From an uncultured bacterium (lineage in GTDB: Bacteria; Bacteroidota; Rhodothermia; Rhodothermales; Rubricoccaceae): 64,000 bases of DNA. The stretch's first letter is position 1; each line of letters begins with the position of its first letter. The stretch spans positions 186,001 through 250,000 of the forward strand of contig CANLSR010000001.1 of NCBI GenBank assembly GCA_947493945.1, given 5' to 3'. Shown here piece by piece: positions 52,415-60,480 of this stretch. The notes below the pieces were generated by a model, which did not search any database, was not told where the DNA came from, and saw only the letters and a list, made by a program, of their open reading frames with translations. The translations under genes were made by a program, and so were the position numbers.

Positions 52415-55400
52415 ATGAACATCACCGACCTCGCGATCAACAACCGGACGGCCATCGTCGTCCTGACCCTCGCGCTGACCATCGGCGGGCTCGTCGCGTA
52501 CGTCGCGCTCCCCAAGGAGAGCCAGCCCCAGATCGAGTTCGCCACCATCGTCATCACGACGGTCTACCCCGGCGCCAGCCCCGACGACATCGAGGCGATC
52601 GTCACCCAGGAGATCGAGCGCGAGGTGGCGACGCTGGACGGGCTGGACGAGATGCGGAGCACGTCGACGGAGGGCGTCTCGACGGTGATCGTGGAGTTTT
52701 TCCCGGACAAGGACATCGACGAGGCCAGCCGCGAGGTGCGCGAGGCCGTCGACGTGGCCAAGGTCGAGTTCCCCTCAGACATCGAGGAGCCCATCGTCTC
52801 CGACATCGACTTTGCCGACTTCCCCGTCTTGACGGTCAACCTCCAGACCGAGGGCTCGCTGACGGCCCTGCGCGAGACGGCCGAGGACCTCCAGGACGAC
52901 ATCGAGTCGGTGCCGGGCGTGAGCGGCGTGGACCTCCTGGGCGGCCTCGAACGCGAGGTCCAGGTCGACGTGGACTTGCTGGCGCTCCAGGGCTACGGGC
53001 TAGGCATCGACGACATCGTGGCGGCGGTCCAGACCGAGAACACCAACATCCCGGGCGGCTCCGTCGACGTCGGCCCCAAAAACTACCTCGTCCGCATCGA
53101 CGGCGAGTTCCGGGACCCGAGCGAGATCCTGGACCTGGTGGTCACGGCGCCCGGCGGCGTGCCCGTCTACGTCCGCGACGTCGCCGACGTCCGGTTCGGC
53201 TACAAGGACCGGGCGAGCTACGCGCGCCTGGAGGTGCTCCAGCGCGAGGACGAGGACGGCAACGCGGTGCCGGTCGAGAGCGCCGAGGACCTGCAGGTGA
53301 TCCGGCTCAACGTCAAGAAGGCGACCGGCGAGAACATCATCGAGGTCGTGGGCGGCGTCGAGGACGCCATCGACGCCTTCGCCTTCCCGACCGGCACGAC
53401 GTTCGTGCTCACGGGCGACCAGTCGGAGGACGTCGAGACGCTGGTCAAGGACCTGGAAAACAACATCATCGCGGGCATCCTGTTCGTGATCGCGGTGCTC
53501 CTGTTCTTCCTGGGCGTGCGGAACGCCGCGCTCGTCGGGCTGGCGATCCCGCTCAGCATGTTCCTGAGCTTCCTGGTGTTCGCGGCGATGGGCCAGTCGC
53601 TCAACTTCATCATCCTGTTCTCGCTCATCATCGCGCTCGGGATGCTGGTGGACAACGCGGTGGTGATCATCGAGAACATCTACCGCTTCCGCGAGGAAGG
53701 GTACGGTCCGTGGGAGGCCGCCCGGCTGGGGACCGGCGAGGTCGGGCTGGCCGTCGCCGCCAGCACCGCGACGACCGTCGCCGCCTTTGCGCCGATGCTC
53801 TTGTGGCCGGGCATCATCGGCAAGTTCATGGGCTACATGCCGCTCACGCTCATCATCACGCTGACGTCGAGCCTGTTCGTGGCGCTGATCATCAACCCGG
53901 TGATCGCCGGCTACTTTATCCGAACGGACGAGGAGCTCCAGGCGGACAAGGCCACGCCCCGTGACCCGCGTATGCGGAAGGTCGGCCTGGGCCTGGTCGC
54001 GTTCACGGCGCTGGTGATTGGCATCGCCAACTGGAAGACGCTGGTGTTCCTGGTGGTCGCCGTCCCGGCGCTCGTCGCGCTCTACCGCTACGCGCTCGAG
54101 CCGGCCCACCAGCGGTTCGCCGGGCGCACCGTCCCGCGCATGATCGAGACCTACCGGGGCTTCCTGCGCTGGATGCTGCAGCGCGACTACTCGGTCCCGC
54201 GCGGCCTGCTCCGCAACACGTTCGCGCTGGTCTCCTTTACGGCCGGGTTCCTGCTGCTCATCGCCGGCGCGGCCCTGAACGCGGCGGCCCCACCGGCCGG
54301 CTTCCTGCTGATGGTGCCCGGCGGGCTGGCGCTCGTCGCCGGCGGGCTGGCGATCGTGGTGCACAGCCTGGAGACGGCGTTCCTGGGCGGGCGGACGAGC
54401 ATCAAGATCGGGCTGTGGTTCGGCGGGTTCGTCCTCGCCCTGATCGCGCTCCTGTCGCTTGCGGGCCGAATCACGTACGGAGACGGCGGCGAGGGCGGTC
54501 TCGTCCTCGTGCTGGAGATGCTGCTGCTGCCGGCGCTCATCGTCGGCGCGGGAGTGCTGGGGCTGGCGTTCGGCGGGGACCGCAAGCAGACCGACTTTGG
54601 CTCGCCGTACATCCTGCTCACCGACAACCGCTCGCGCCTGCTGACGGCCACGCTGGGGACGCTGGTGGGCGTGATCGCGCTCTTCTTCGTGGCGCCCACC
54701 GGCCTGGAGTTTTTCCCGACGACCGACCCCAACCTGATCCGGATCACGGCCGAGGCCCCCGTCGGCACCACCATCGAGCGCTCCGACGAGGTGGCCGGCG
54801 AGGTCTTCGGCCGCGTCCAGGGCCTGATCGACGACGACGCCGCGGCGCTCGCCAACACCAAAAACATCGCGACCAGCGTCGGCGTGAGCGGCGACGCCAT
54901 GTTCGGCGGCGGCGCGGCCTCGGCCGAGCGCTCCAGCGTCACGCTCAACATGGTCGACTACGACCAGCGGGCCGAGCGGTCCTCGGTCACGCTCCAGCGC
55001 ATCCGCGACCGGCTGGCGGGGCTGGCCGGCGTGGACCTCCAGGTGGAGCAGGACGAGGGCGGGCCGCCGACCGGCGCGGCCGTCAACATCGAGGTCTCGG
55101 GCGACGAGTTCGACGAGATCCAGCGCATCGCCAACAGCCTGAAGGGCCAGCTCCAGGACGCCCTCGACGCCGGCCGCGTCGAGGGGCTGGTCGACATCCG
55201 CGACAACCTCAACAGCGGCCGGCCCGAGTACCGCGTCGAGATCGACCGCGAGCGCGCGGCGGCGTTCGGGCTCTCGACCCAACAGGTGGCCCTCGCCGTC
55301 CGCGGCGCCGTCAACGGCGTCGAGGCCAGCCAGTGGCGCGACGGCAAGGACGAGTACGACATCACCGTCCGCCTGCGCGAGGCCGACCGCCAGTCGCTCC

Positions 55401-56338
55401 GCGAGCTCGAGAGCCTGACGGTCTTGAGCGAGGGCCAGCAGATCCCGCTCGTCTCGGTCGGCCGCATCGTGCCGGCCAGCGGCCTGGGCAGCGTGACGCG
55501 GCTGGACCAGGAGCGCGTGGTGACCGTCCTGGGCGACGCCGCCCCGGGCGCCAACGCCAACGCCGTGCTGGGCCAAGTCCAGGCCGAGCTGGCGCCGATC
55601 ATCGAGGCCGTCCCGAGCGGCTACACCGTCGCGTACACCGGCGCCAACGAGGAGCAGAACGAGAGCTTCGGCTTCCTGACGACGGCGCTGGTGTTGGGGC
55701 TCGGGCTCATCACCATCATCCTGATCGCCCAGTTCAACTCGATCAAGAACCCGCTCATCATTATGGTCGCCGTCGGCCTGTCGCTGATCGGCGTGCTCCT
55801 GGGGCTCATCCTCACGCGGACGCCGTTCGGGCTGTTCACGTTTATCGGGCTGATCTCGCTGGCCGGCATCGTGGTCAACAACGCCATCGTGCTGGTGGAC
55901 TACATCGAGCAGCTGCGCGCGCGCGGGACGGACAAGCAGGACGCCGTGGTCGACGGCGGCGCCACGCGCCTCAGGCCCGTGCTGCTGACGGCCTTCACGA
56001 CCGTGATCGGCCTGATCCCGCTCACCTTCGGCATCAACATCGACTTCGTGGGGCTGATGGTGGACCTCGACCCGGCGTTCTCCATCGGGTCCAGCAACAC
56101 CCAGTTCTGGGGGCCGATGGGGACGGCGATCATCTCGGGCCTCACGTTCGCCACGTTCCTGACGCTGGTGATCGTGCCGGTGATGTACTCGGCGTTCGAC
56201 AGCCTGGCGCTGCGCGTCGCCCAGGCGCGGGGCACCGTACCCGGCGGCCCCGCGTCGGAGCCGCGCGACACGTCGGTCGGCATCGACGGCGACGGCGCCG
56301 GCGGGGCGCTGATGCCGTCGCCCGTCTCCGTCACCTGA
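52415..56338 (+). CDS. RND-family efflux pump with additional membrane segments
   Basis: 1307 residues, against about 1020-1060 for AcrB-like pumps. Family marks: LPKESQPQIEFATIVITTVYPGASPDDIE at the N-terminus, TM4 with GMLVDNAVVIIENIYR (proton-relay Asp about 413), and the mirrored second half with VGTTIERSDEVAGEVF, AQFNSIKNPLIIMVAV and GIVVNNAIVLVDYIEQLRARG. Between about residues 515 and 735, where the normal protein links TM6 and TM7, there are about six extra hydrophobic segments (for example TLVFLVVAVPALVALYRYAL, GFLLMVPGGLALVAGGLAIVV and VLVLEMLLLPALIVGAGVLGL). It starts 65 bp after the adaptor gene and is the last gene of the operon. Confidence 0.94.
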   Translation: MNITDLAINNRTAIVVLTLALTIGGLVAYVALPKESQPQIEFATIVITTVYPGASPDDIEAIVTQEIEREVATLDGLDEMRSTSTEGVSTVIVEFFPDKDIDEASREVREAVDVAKVEFPSDIEEPIVSDIDFADFPVLTVNLQTEGSLTALRETAEDLQDDIESVPGVSGVDLLGGLEREVQVDVDLLALQGYGLGIDDIVAAVQTENTNIPGGSVDVGPKNYLVRIDGEFRDPSEILDLVVTAPGGVPVYVRDVADVRFGYKDRASYARLEVLQREDEDGNAVPVESAEDLQVIRLNVKKATGENIIEVVGGVEDAIDAFAFPTGTTFVLTGDQSEDVETLVKDLENNIIAGILFVIAVLLFFLGVRNAALVGLAIPLSMFLSFLVFAAMGQSLNFIILFSLIIALGMLVDNAVVIIENIYRFREEGYGPWEAARLGTGEVGLAVAASTATTVAAFAPMLLWPGIIGKFMGYMPLTLIITLTSSLFVALIINPVIAGYFIRTDEELQADKATPRDPRMRKVGLGLVAFTALVIGIANWKTLVFLVVAVPALVALYRYALEPAHQRFAGRTVPRMIETYRGFLRWMLQRDYSVPRGLLRNTFALVSFTAGFLLLIAGAALNAAAPPAGFLLMVPGGLALVAGGLAIVVHSLETAFLGGRTSIKIGLWFGGFVLALIALLSLAGRITYGDGGEGGLVLVLEMLLLPALIVGAGVLGLAFGGDRKQTDFGSPYILLTDNRSRLLTATLGTLVGVIALFFVAPTGLEFFPTTDPNLIRITAEAPVGTTIERSDEVAGEVFGRVQGLIDDDAAALANTKNIATSVGVSGDAMFGGGAASAERSSVTLNMVDYDQRAERSSVTLQRIRDRLAGLAGVDLQVEQDEGGPPTGAAVNIEVSGDEFDEIQRIANSLKGQLQDALDAGRVEGLVDIRDNLNSGRPEYRVEIDRERAAAFGLSTQQVALAVRGAVNGVEASQWRDGKDEYDITVRLREADRQSLRELESLTVLSEGQQIPLVSVGRIVPASGLGSVTRLDQERVVTVLGDAAPGANANAVLGQVQAELAPIIEAVPSGYTVAYTGANEEQNESFGFLTTALVLGLGLITIILIAQFNSIKNPLIIMVAVGLSLIGVLLGLILTRTPFGLFTFIGLISLAGIVVNNAIVLVDYIEQLRARGTDKQDAVVDGGATRLRPVLLTAFTTVIGLIPLTFGINIDFVGLMVDLDPAFSIGSSNTQFWGPMGTAIISGLTFATFLTLVIVPVMYSAFDSLALRVAQARGTVPGGPASEPRDTSVGIDGDGAGGALMPSPVSVT

Positions 56339-56383
56339 CCCGCCCGGCCCCACCGCCAGCCGCTGGCGCCTGCCCCTGTACGC

Positions 56384-56770
56384 ATGTTCCGCATCACTCC
56401 AGACCTCCCCTCCCACGTCGTCGGCTTCGAGGTCGACGGGACCGTGACCAAGCGCGACGTCGAGGCGCTCTACCGCGAGGTCGAGCGCGCCATGGGCGGC
56501 GGGCGCGTGCACCTGGTGGGCGAGGTCACCGGCGTGGGCGGGTTCACGCTCGACGCGCTGGCGGCCAACCTCCGCCAGACGCTGGGGCTGGTGACCAAGC
56601 TCGGCCGCGTCGACCGCTACGCCGTGGTCACGGACACGCCCTGGATCGCGGCGGCGGCGCGCGCCGAGGGGCTGGTCCCCGGACTCCAGGTCCGCGTCTG
56701 GCCGACGGCCGAGAAGGCCCAAGCGGTCGCCTGGGCGTCGGAGCCGCGGGCCCCGTCGTCCCGAGGCTAG
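56384..56770 (+). CDS. SpoIIAA-like/STAS domain protein
   Basis: 128 residues matching the SpoIIAA-like (STAS, SEC14-like) group: VVGFEVDGTVTKRDVEALYREVERAM, VHLVGEVTGVGGFTLDALAANL, RYAVVTDTPWIAAAARAE and VRVWPTAEKAQAVAW. Proteins of this kind are cytosolic with unknown roles. It follows the efflux pump by 45 bp with an inverted motif pair in between (CGCCAGC c GCTGGCG at 56354-56368), so it may or may not belong to that operon. Confidence 0.88.
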   Translation: MFRITPDLPSHVVGFEVDGTVTKRDVEALYREVERAMGGGRVHLVGEVTGVGGFTLDALAANLRQTLGLVTKLGRVDRYAVVTDTPWIAAAARAEGLVPGLQVRVWPTAEKAQAVAWASEPRAPSSRG

Positions 56771-56823
56771 CGAGACCGCGCGGCGCCCGAGCGGGGGGCC
56801 CCACGGCGACCGCCCCCGCCGGA

Positions 56824-57015
56824 GCCTGCCCCCACGCGGGCGGGGGCAGGCGGCGGGGCGGGCGCAGGCCGGCGCTGCATCCACCACAGCGCAGCGCCGG
56901 CACGCTCGTCCACACGGTGAGCCTGGACGAGTGCCGTCCCAAAAGCCCCGGAGGGCCCGTCATCGGTATAGACGGCGAACGGCGCGGACACCGGTCACGC
57001 CGCGCCACTTTTTTT
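56824..57015 (+). ncRNA. Candidate structured RNA: tandem perfect hairpins ending in an intrinsic terminator
   Basis: In the 365-bp gap between the STAS-like gene and dinB there are three stem-loops. GCCTGCCCCC/GGGGGCAGGC (56824-56833 with 56842-56851) and GCCGGCGCTGC/GCAGCGCCGGC (56868-56878 with 56891-56901) are perfect. GGCGCG/CGCGCC (56981-56986 with 57001-57006) is followed by seven T. The spacing and final terminator fit a short plus-strand RNA or a long structured 3' end of the STAS-like message. No known RNA family was recognised. A 74-codon minus-strand frame (56767-56991) overlaps and is a weaker alternative. Confidence 0.4.
56981..57015 (+). terminator. Intrinsic terminator upstream of dinB
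   Basis: GGCGCG and CGCGCC form a 6-bp stem with a 14-base loop, followed two bases later by TTTTTTT (57009-57015), a rare T-run in this DNA. Ends a plus-strand transcript from the STAS-like gene or from the structured region before it. Confidence 0.6.
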
Positions 57016-57135
57016 GCTGTCCCGCCGTCGGCCCCCGGGCGCGGCCGCCGTCGGCCCAGGCGGGCCGGCAAGGCGGGCCGCCAGCGGGGCGAGGGCCGTC
57101 GCGCCGCGCCTACCTTCCAGCGCTCCCCCCGCGCC

Positions 57136-58287
57136 GTGCTCCGCAAGATCCTCCACGTCGACATGGACGCGTTCTACGCGTCGGTCGAGCAGCGTGACGA
57201 CCCCGCCCTGCGCGGCCGGCCGGTCGCCGTGGGCGGGAGCAGCGGGCGCGGCGTGGTGGCGGCGGCCAGCTACGAGGCGCGGCCGTTCGGCGTCCACAGC
57301 GCTATGCCGATGGCGTGGGCGCGGCGCCGGTGCCCCGACCTGGTGGTGGTGCCGCCGCGGTTCGCGGTCTACAAGGCCGTCAGCGCCCAGGTGCGCGCCG
57401 TGTTCGACCGCTACACCGACCTGGTGGAGCCGCTGTCGCTGGACGAGGCCTACCTCGACGTCACCGAGCCGCTGGCGGGGCCGGCCTCCGGCACCCTCAT
57501 CGCCCAGCGGATCCGCGCCGAGATCCACCGCGAGACGGGGCTGACCGCCAGCGCGGGCGTCTCGTACGGCAAGTTCCTGGCCAAGACGGCCTCGGGCCTG
57601 GCCAAGCCCGACGGCCTGCGCGTGGTCACGCCCGACGACGCGCCGGCGCTGGTGGCGTCCCTGCCGGTCGAGGACTTCCACGGGGTCGGGCCGGCGACGG
57701 CGGCGCGGCTCCACGCCCTCGGCATCGCCACCGGCGCGGATCTCAGAGCGTGGGACCCGGACGACCTGGAGGCCCGCCTGGGCAAAGCCGGCCGCTGGCT
57801 GGCCCGGGTCGCCCGGTGCCAGGACGACCGGCCCGTCCGCGCCCACCGCGTCCGCAAGTCGGTGGGCGTCGAGCGGACCTTTTCTCACGACGAGCGGGGT
57901 GCCCAGGCGCTCGCGGCCCGGCTGGCGCCCATCGCCGCCGAGCTGGCGGACCGGCTGGCGCGGCACGGCGTGGCCGGGCGGACGGTGACGCTGAAGCTCA
58001 AGAGCGCCGCCTTCGTGATCTCGTCGCGCAGCACGACGGTCCCCTCGCCGGTCGCCTCCCAAGCCGAGCTGCTCCGCATGGGCGTGGCGCTGCTCCACCA
58101 CCCCGAGCCGCCCGGCCAGCCCATCCGCCTCATCGGCCTGACGGTCTCCGGCCTGGTCGACGCCTGCTCGGGCCGCCAGCTGGCGTTCCCGTTTGCCCTG
58201 CCGGCCCTGGCGGGGCCGGTCTCATCCGGCGAGCTGCCAGGCGAGCCGCCAGGCCGGCGAGCTGGCGACGTGGTGAGTCCGAACTGA
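57136..58287 (+). CDS. dinB: DNA polymerase IV
   Basis: 383 residues from GTG 57136; the frame is open far upstream but ILHVDMDAF must lie near the N-terminus. Y-family palm residues are in HVDMDAFYASVEQRD and LSLDEAYLDVT; helix-hairpin-helix VEDFHGVGPATAARLHALG; little-finger domain KSVGVERTFSHDERG to IRLIGLTVSGL. C-terminal RQLAFPF resembles a sliding-clamp-binding peptide. It performs error-prone translesion synthesis. TACCTTCC, 17 bases before the start, is a candidate promoter element. No LexA-type site was recognised. Confidence 0.95.
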   Translation: MLRKILHVDMDAFYASVEQRDDPALRGRPVAVGGSSGRGVVAAASYEARPFGVHSAMPMAWARRRCPDLVVVPPRFAVYKAVSAQVRAVFDRYTDLVEPLSLDEAYLDVTEPLAGPASGTLIAQRIRAEIHRETGLTASAGVSYGKFLAKTASGLAKPDGLRVVTPDDAPALVASLPVEDFHGVGPATAARLHALGIATGADLRAWDPDDLEARLGKAGRWLARVARCQDDRPVRAHRVRKSVGVERTFSHDERGAQALAARLAPIAAELADRLARHGVAGRTVTLKLKSAAFVISSRSTTVPSPVASQAELLRMGVALLHHPEPPGQPIRLIGLTVSGLVDACSGRQLAFPFALPALAGPVSSGELPGEPPGRRAGDVVSPN

Positions 58288-58329
58288 CCATCGGCCCGGC
58301 GGCCTGGGACGGCGCCGGCGGCCCCGACG

Positions 58330-58701
58330 TTACAGCGGCACGTCGGCGCTGCGGCCGTAGACCACCGCCACGGCCATGACCAAGAGCGCGGCGTGCATCG
58401 CCAGCGGCTTAAAGTCGCTCCGCTCGGCGTGGGCCACGGCCGCCGCGACCATCACCGACGCCAGCCCCAGCGCCGCCCACGGCACCAGCCCCGGCGCCAC
58501 GCCGACCGCCAGCGGCACGACCACCCCGATGGCGCCCAGCACCTCGACCAGCCCGATCAGCCGGACCGTGAGCGGCCGGTACGCCGCCAGGATGGGCAGG
58601 CGCTCGACCAAGACCTCCTTGGGCTTGATCAGCTTGACGAGCCCGGAGGCCAGAAAAACCAGGGCGAGGAGCACCTGGAGGATCCACAGCAGAGCGTTCA
58701 T
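58330..58701 (-). CDS. DoxX-like small membrane protein
   Basis: 123 residues from ATG 58701; the longer frame from 58818 adds a non-family basic tail. Four membrane helices: LLWILQVLLALVFLASGLVKLI, LTVRLIGLVEVLGAIGVVVPLAVG, VPWAALGLASVMVAAAVAHA and LAMHAALLVMAVAVVYG. The helix 1 pattern ending in GLVKLIKPKE and the helix 2 ExLGAIG pattern fit the DoxX/DoxD-like family. Exact role unknown; family members are linked to redox stress. It converges on dinB and is divergent from the GlsB-like gene. Confidence 0.85.
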   Translation of the reverse strand: MNALLWILQVLLALVFLASGLVKLIKPKEVLVERLPILAAYRPLTVRLIGLVEVLGAIGVVVPLAVGVAPGLVPWAALGLASVMVAAAVAHAERSDFKPLAMHAALLVMAVAVVYGRSADVPL

Positions 58702-58844
58702 CGGAGGGGCGAAAGCGGGAGCCGAACGATACGAGACGAACCCGCGGCGGGCGCGGCCAACGGCCAGACGGACCTTTCGGGAACTCAGACGGTACAACGA
58801 CAGAGCGGTCTCGCTCACTCCCTCTACCCCTGACCCCTAGACCC

Positions 58845-59102
58845 ATGATCGGTGGACTCATTTTTTGGATCATCGTCGGCGCCATCGCCGGCTTCCTAGC
58901 AGAGAAAATCATGAAGGCCGATATGGGCCTGCTGATGAACATCGTGGTCGGCATCGTCGGCGCGCTCATCGGCGGCTTCCTCGTCGGACTCATCGGCCTC
59001 GACGACGACGGCGGGCTCATCTGGAGCATCTTGGTGGCCACGTTGGGCGCGGTCGTCCTCCTGTGGGTCGTCAACAAGTTCAAGGAGCGCTCGGTGGCCT
59101 AG
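58845..59102 (+). CDS. GlsB/YeaQ/YmgE family stress-associated membrane protein
   Basis: 85 residues, three hydrophobic helices: GGLIFWIIVGAIAGFLAEKIM, MNIVVGIVGALIGGFLVGLIG and GLIWSILVATLGAVVLLWVVNKF. The glycine-rich helices and GAIAGFLAEKIM are the family pattern. Such proteins are induced by envelope or general stress; function unproven. Short linker GLDDDGG lies between helices two and three. Confidence 0.9.
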   Translation: MIGGLIFWIIVGAIAGFLAEKIMKADMGLLMNIVVGIVGALIGGFLVGLIGLDDDGGLIWSILVATLGAVVLLWVVNKFKERSVA

Positions 59103-59184
59103 GCTCCCGTTCCGCCCCGTTTCTGCGGGCGGGCCGTCCGGCGCTGGTGCCGTTCGGTCCGCCCGCTTTCGTATTTTCCCTCCC

Positions 59185-59880
59185 GTGATCCGTTCCGCCT
59201 CCCTCGCCCTCCTGCTCACGCTCGCCCCGCTGGCGGCGTGCGACGACGAGCCCGTCGACCCGGCCCTGACCGTGCCGGTGGCCGAGGCCGACGTCGAGCG
59301 GTTCCGGACGGAGATCTTCCAGGAGACGCTCGGCCTCGACGCCGCGCTGGCGGCGCTCGAAGAGGAGGCCGCCGCGGCCGACTCCGTCGACCGCGTGGCC
59401 TACGAGCCCGTCCTGACGCGCCTGCGCGACGACCGCCAGCGGCTCCAGGTGCGCCTGGACAGCCTGGCCCCGACGCCGCGCGCCCGCTTCGACTCGACGC
59501 GCGCCCAGGTACGCGGGCAGACGGCCCGGCTGGAGACGTCCATCCGCCGCGCCCGCTACGACGCCGCGCCGACCTACGCCGCGCTCCAGTCGGCCACGGC
59601 CCGGGGCCTGGCCGACCTCGACCGGCGCCTGGCCGCGCTCCGCCCCTACGCCGTCGCCGACACGACGGGCGGGCTCCAGAGCGACATCGACTCGCTGGCC
59701 GCCGACCGCGGCCGGCTGCTGGACCGGTTGGGCGCCTACCCGGACACGCTGGTCACTCAGTTCCTCCCGTTCCGGTCGGACTTTACCGACCGCGTGCTCG
59801 TCCTGGAACGCCGCGCCGACGCGCTGGCGGCCGACACGACCGCGCTGAACCGGCCCGCCGCCGACGCTCCGGCCCGCTAG
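59185..59880 (+). CDS. Lipoprotein with long coiled coils, unknown function
   Basis: 231 residues from GTG 59185. The lipoprotein signal ends in APLAAC (Cys19) and is followed by an acidic linker. The rest is almost wholly helical and charged with heptad-like Leu/Ala spacing (LDAALAALEEEAAAADSVD, RLRDDRQRLQVRLDSL, ARGLADLDRRLAALRP, LQSDIDSLAADRGRLLDRLG), suggesting an elongated periplasmic coiled coil. I recognise no family. TATTTTCC lies just five bases before the start. Confidence 0.85.
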   Translation: MIRSASLALLLTLAPLAACDDEPVDPALTVPVAEADVERFRTEIFQETLGLDAALAALEEEAAAADSVDRVAYEPVLTRLRDDRQRLQVRLDSLAPTPRARFDSTRAQVRGQTARLETSIRRARYDAAPTYAALQSATARGLADLDRRLAALRPYAVADTTGGLQSDIDSLAADRGRLLDRLGAYPDTLVTQFLPFRSDFTDRVLVLERRADALAADTTALNRPAADAPAR

Positions 59881-59943
59881 CGGAGCGGCGCCCGCGGCAC
59901 GACGCAGGCCGGCCGCGGAGCAGATACGTCCCCAGACCACGCC

Positions 59944-60393
59944 GTGCACGTCTCGACGCTCGACCTCGACTGGTGTACTCGGGCCGGCGGGTGCAAGACC
60001 GACCGGGACTTCCTCGACTTTGTGGTCGACGGCCGCCCGCTCCGCCAGCGGTTCGAGCCGACCGGGAACGTCGGCGTGCTGGGGTGGGGGCTCGCTGAGC
60101 ACGAGGCGATCACCCGGCTCCTCCTCCACCGGCCGTCCGAGTTGCCGACCGGCCGGGTCCCGCTCTACGTCTGCGCCGACTGCGGCGGCGTCGACTGCGG
60201 CACGGTCGCGGCGCGGGTCGAGGAGACGGCGGGGAGGGTCGTGTGGTCCGACTTCACTTTCGAGGTGACGTACTTCTACGAATCGGAGGACGAGCGTGTC
60301 CAGGCCCGCTTCCAAGACGTAGGCCCGTTCGTCTTCGACGGCGCAGAGTACCGCGACGTTCTCGCGCGGCGCCTCGCCCAAGTGGCGGCGTAG
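59944..60393 (+). CDS. Conserved protein of unknown function with Cys-rich motif
   Basis: 149 residues from GTG 59944. Notable parts are FVVDGRPLRQRF, LLLHRPSELPTGRVPLYVCADCGGVDCGTVAARVE, VVWSDFTFEVTYF and VGPFVFDGAEYRDVL. The CADCGGVDCG cluster could bind a metal or be structural. The pattern recalls uncharacterised cytosolic proteins in actinobacteria and others. No signal peptide. It converges on the phosphohexomutase gene, 87 bp away; the gap carries no hairpin that I could see. Confidence 0.78.
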   Translation: MHVSTLDLDWCTRAGGCKTDRDFLDFVVDGRPLRQRFEPTGNVGVLGWGLAEHEAITRLLLHRPSELPTGRVPLYVCADCGGVDCGTVAARVEETAGRVVWSDFTFEVTYFYESEDERVQARFQDVGPFVFDGAEYRDVLARRLAQVAA

Positions 60394-60480
60394 CCCATCG
60401 CCGCAGGCCGACGCCAGAGCCCCGCGTTCCCCTCGCGGCCGACCGCCGGCGGCGCCCGTCGCCAGCGGCTCGCGGTCCGT

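Noticed and set aside
53000..56887. A 1295-codon minus-strand open frame opposite the RND pump
   Set aside because: Same reason: antisense shadow of a gene with strong family similarity, composition rich in Asp/Arg/His/Gln and no motifs.
56767..56991. A 74-codon minus-strand open frame between the STAS-like gene and dinB
   Set aside because: It begins plausibly but ends in Pro/Gly/Arg low complexity and overlaps perfect hairpins; coding use is not convincing. Kept only as an alternative to the RNA candidate.
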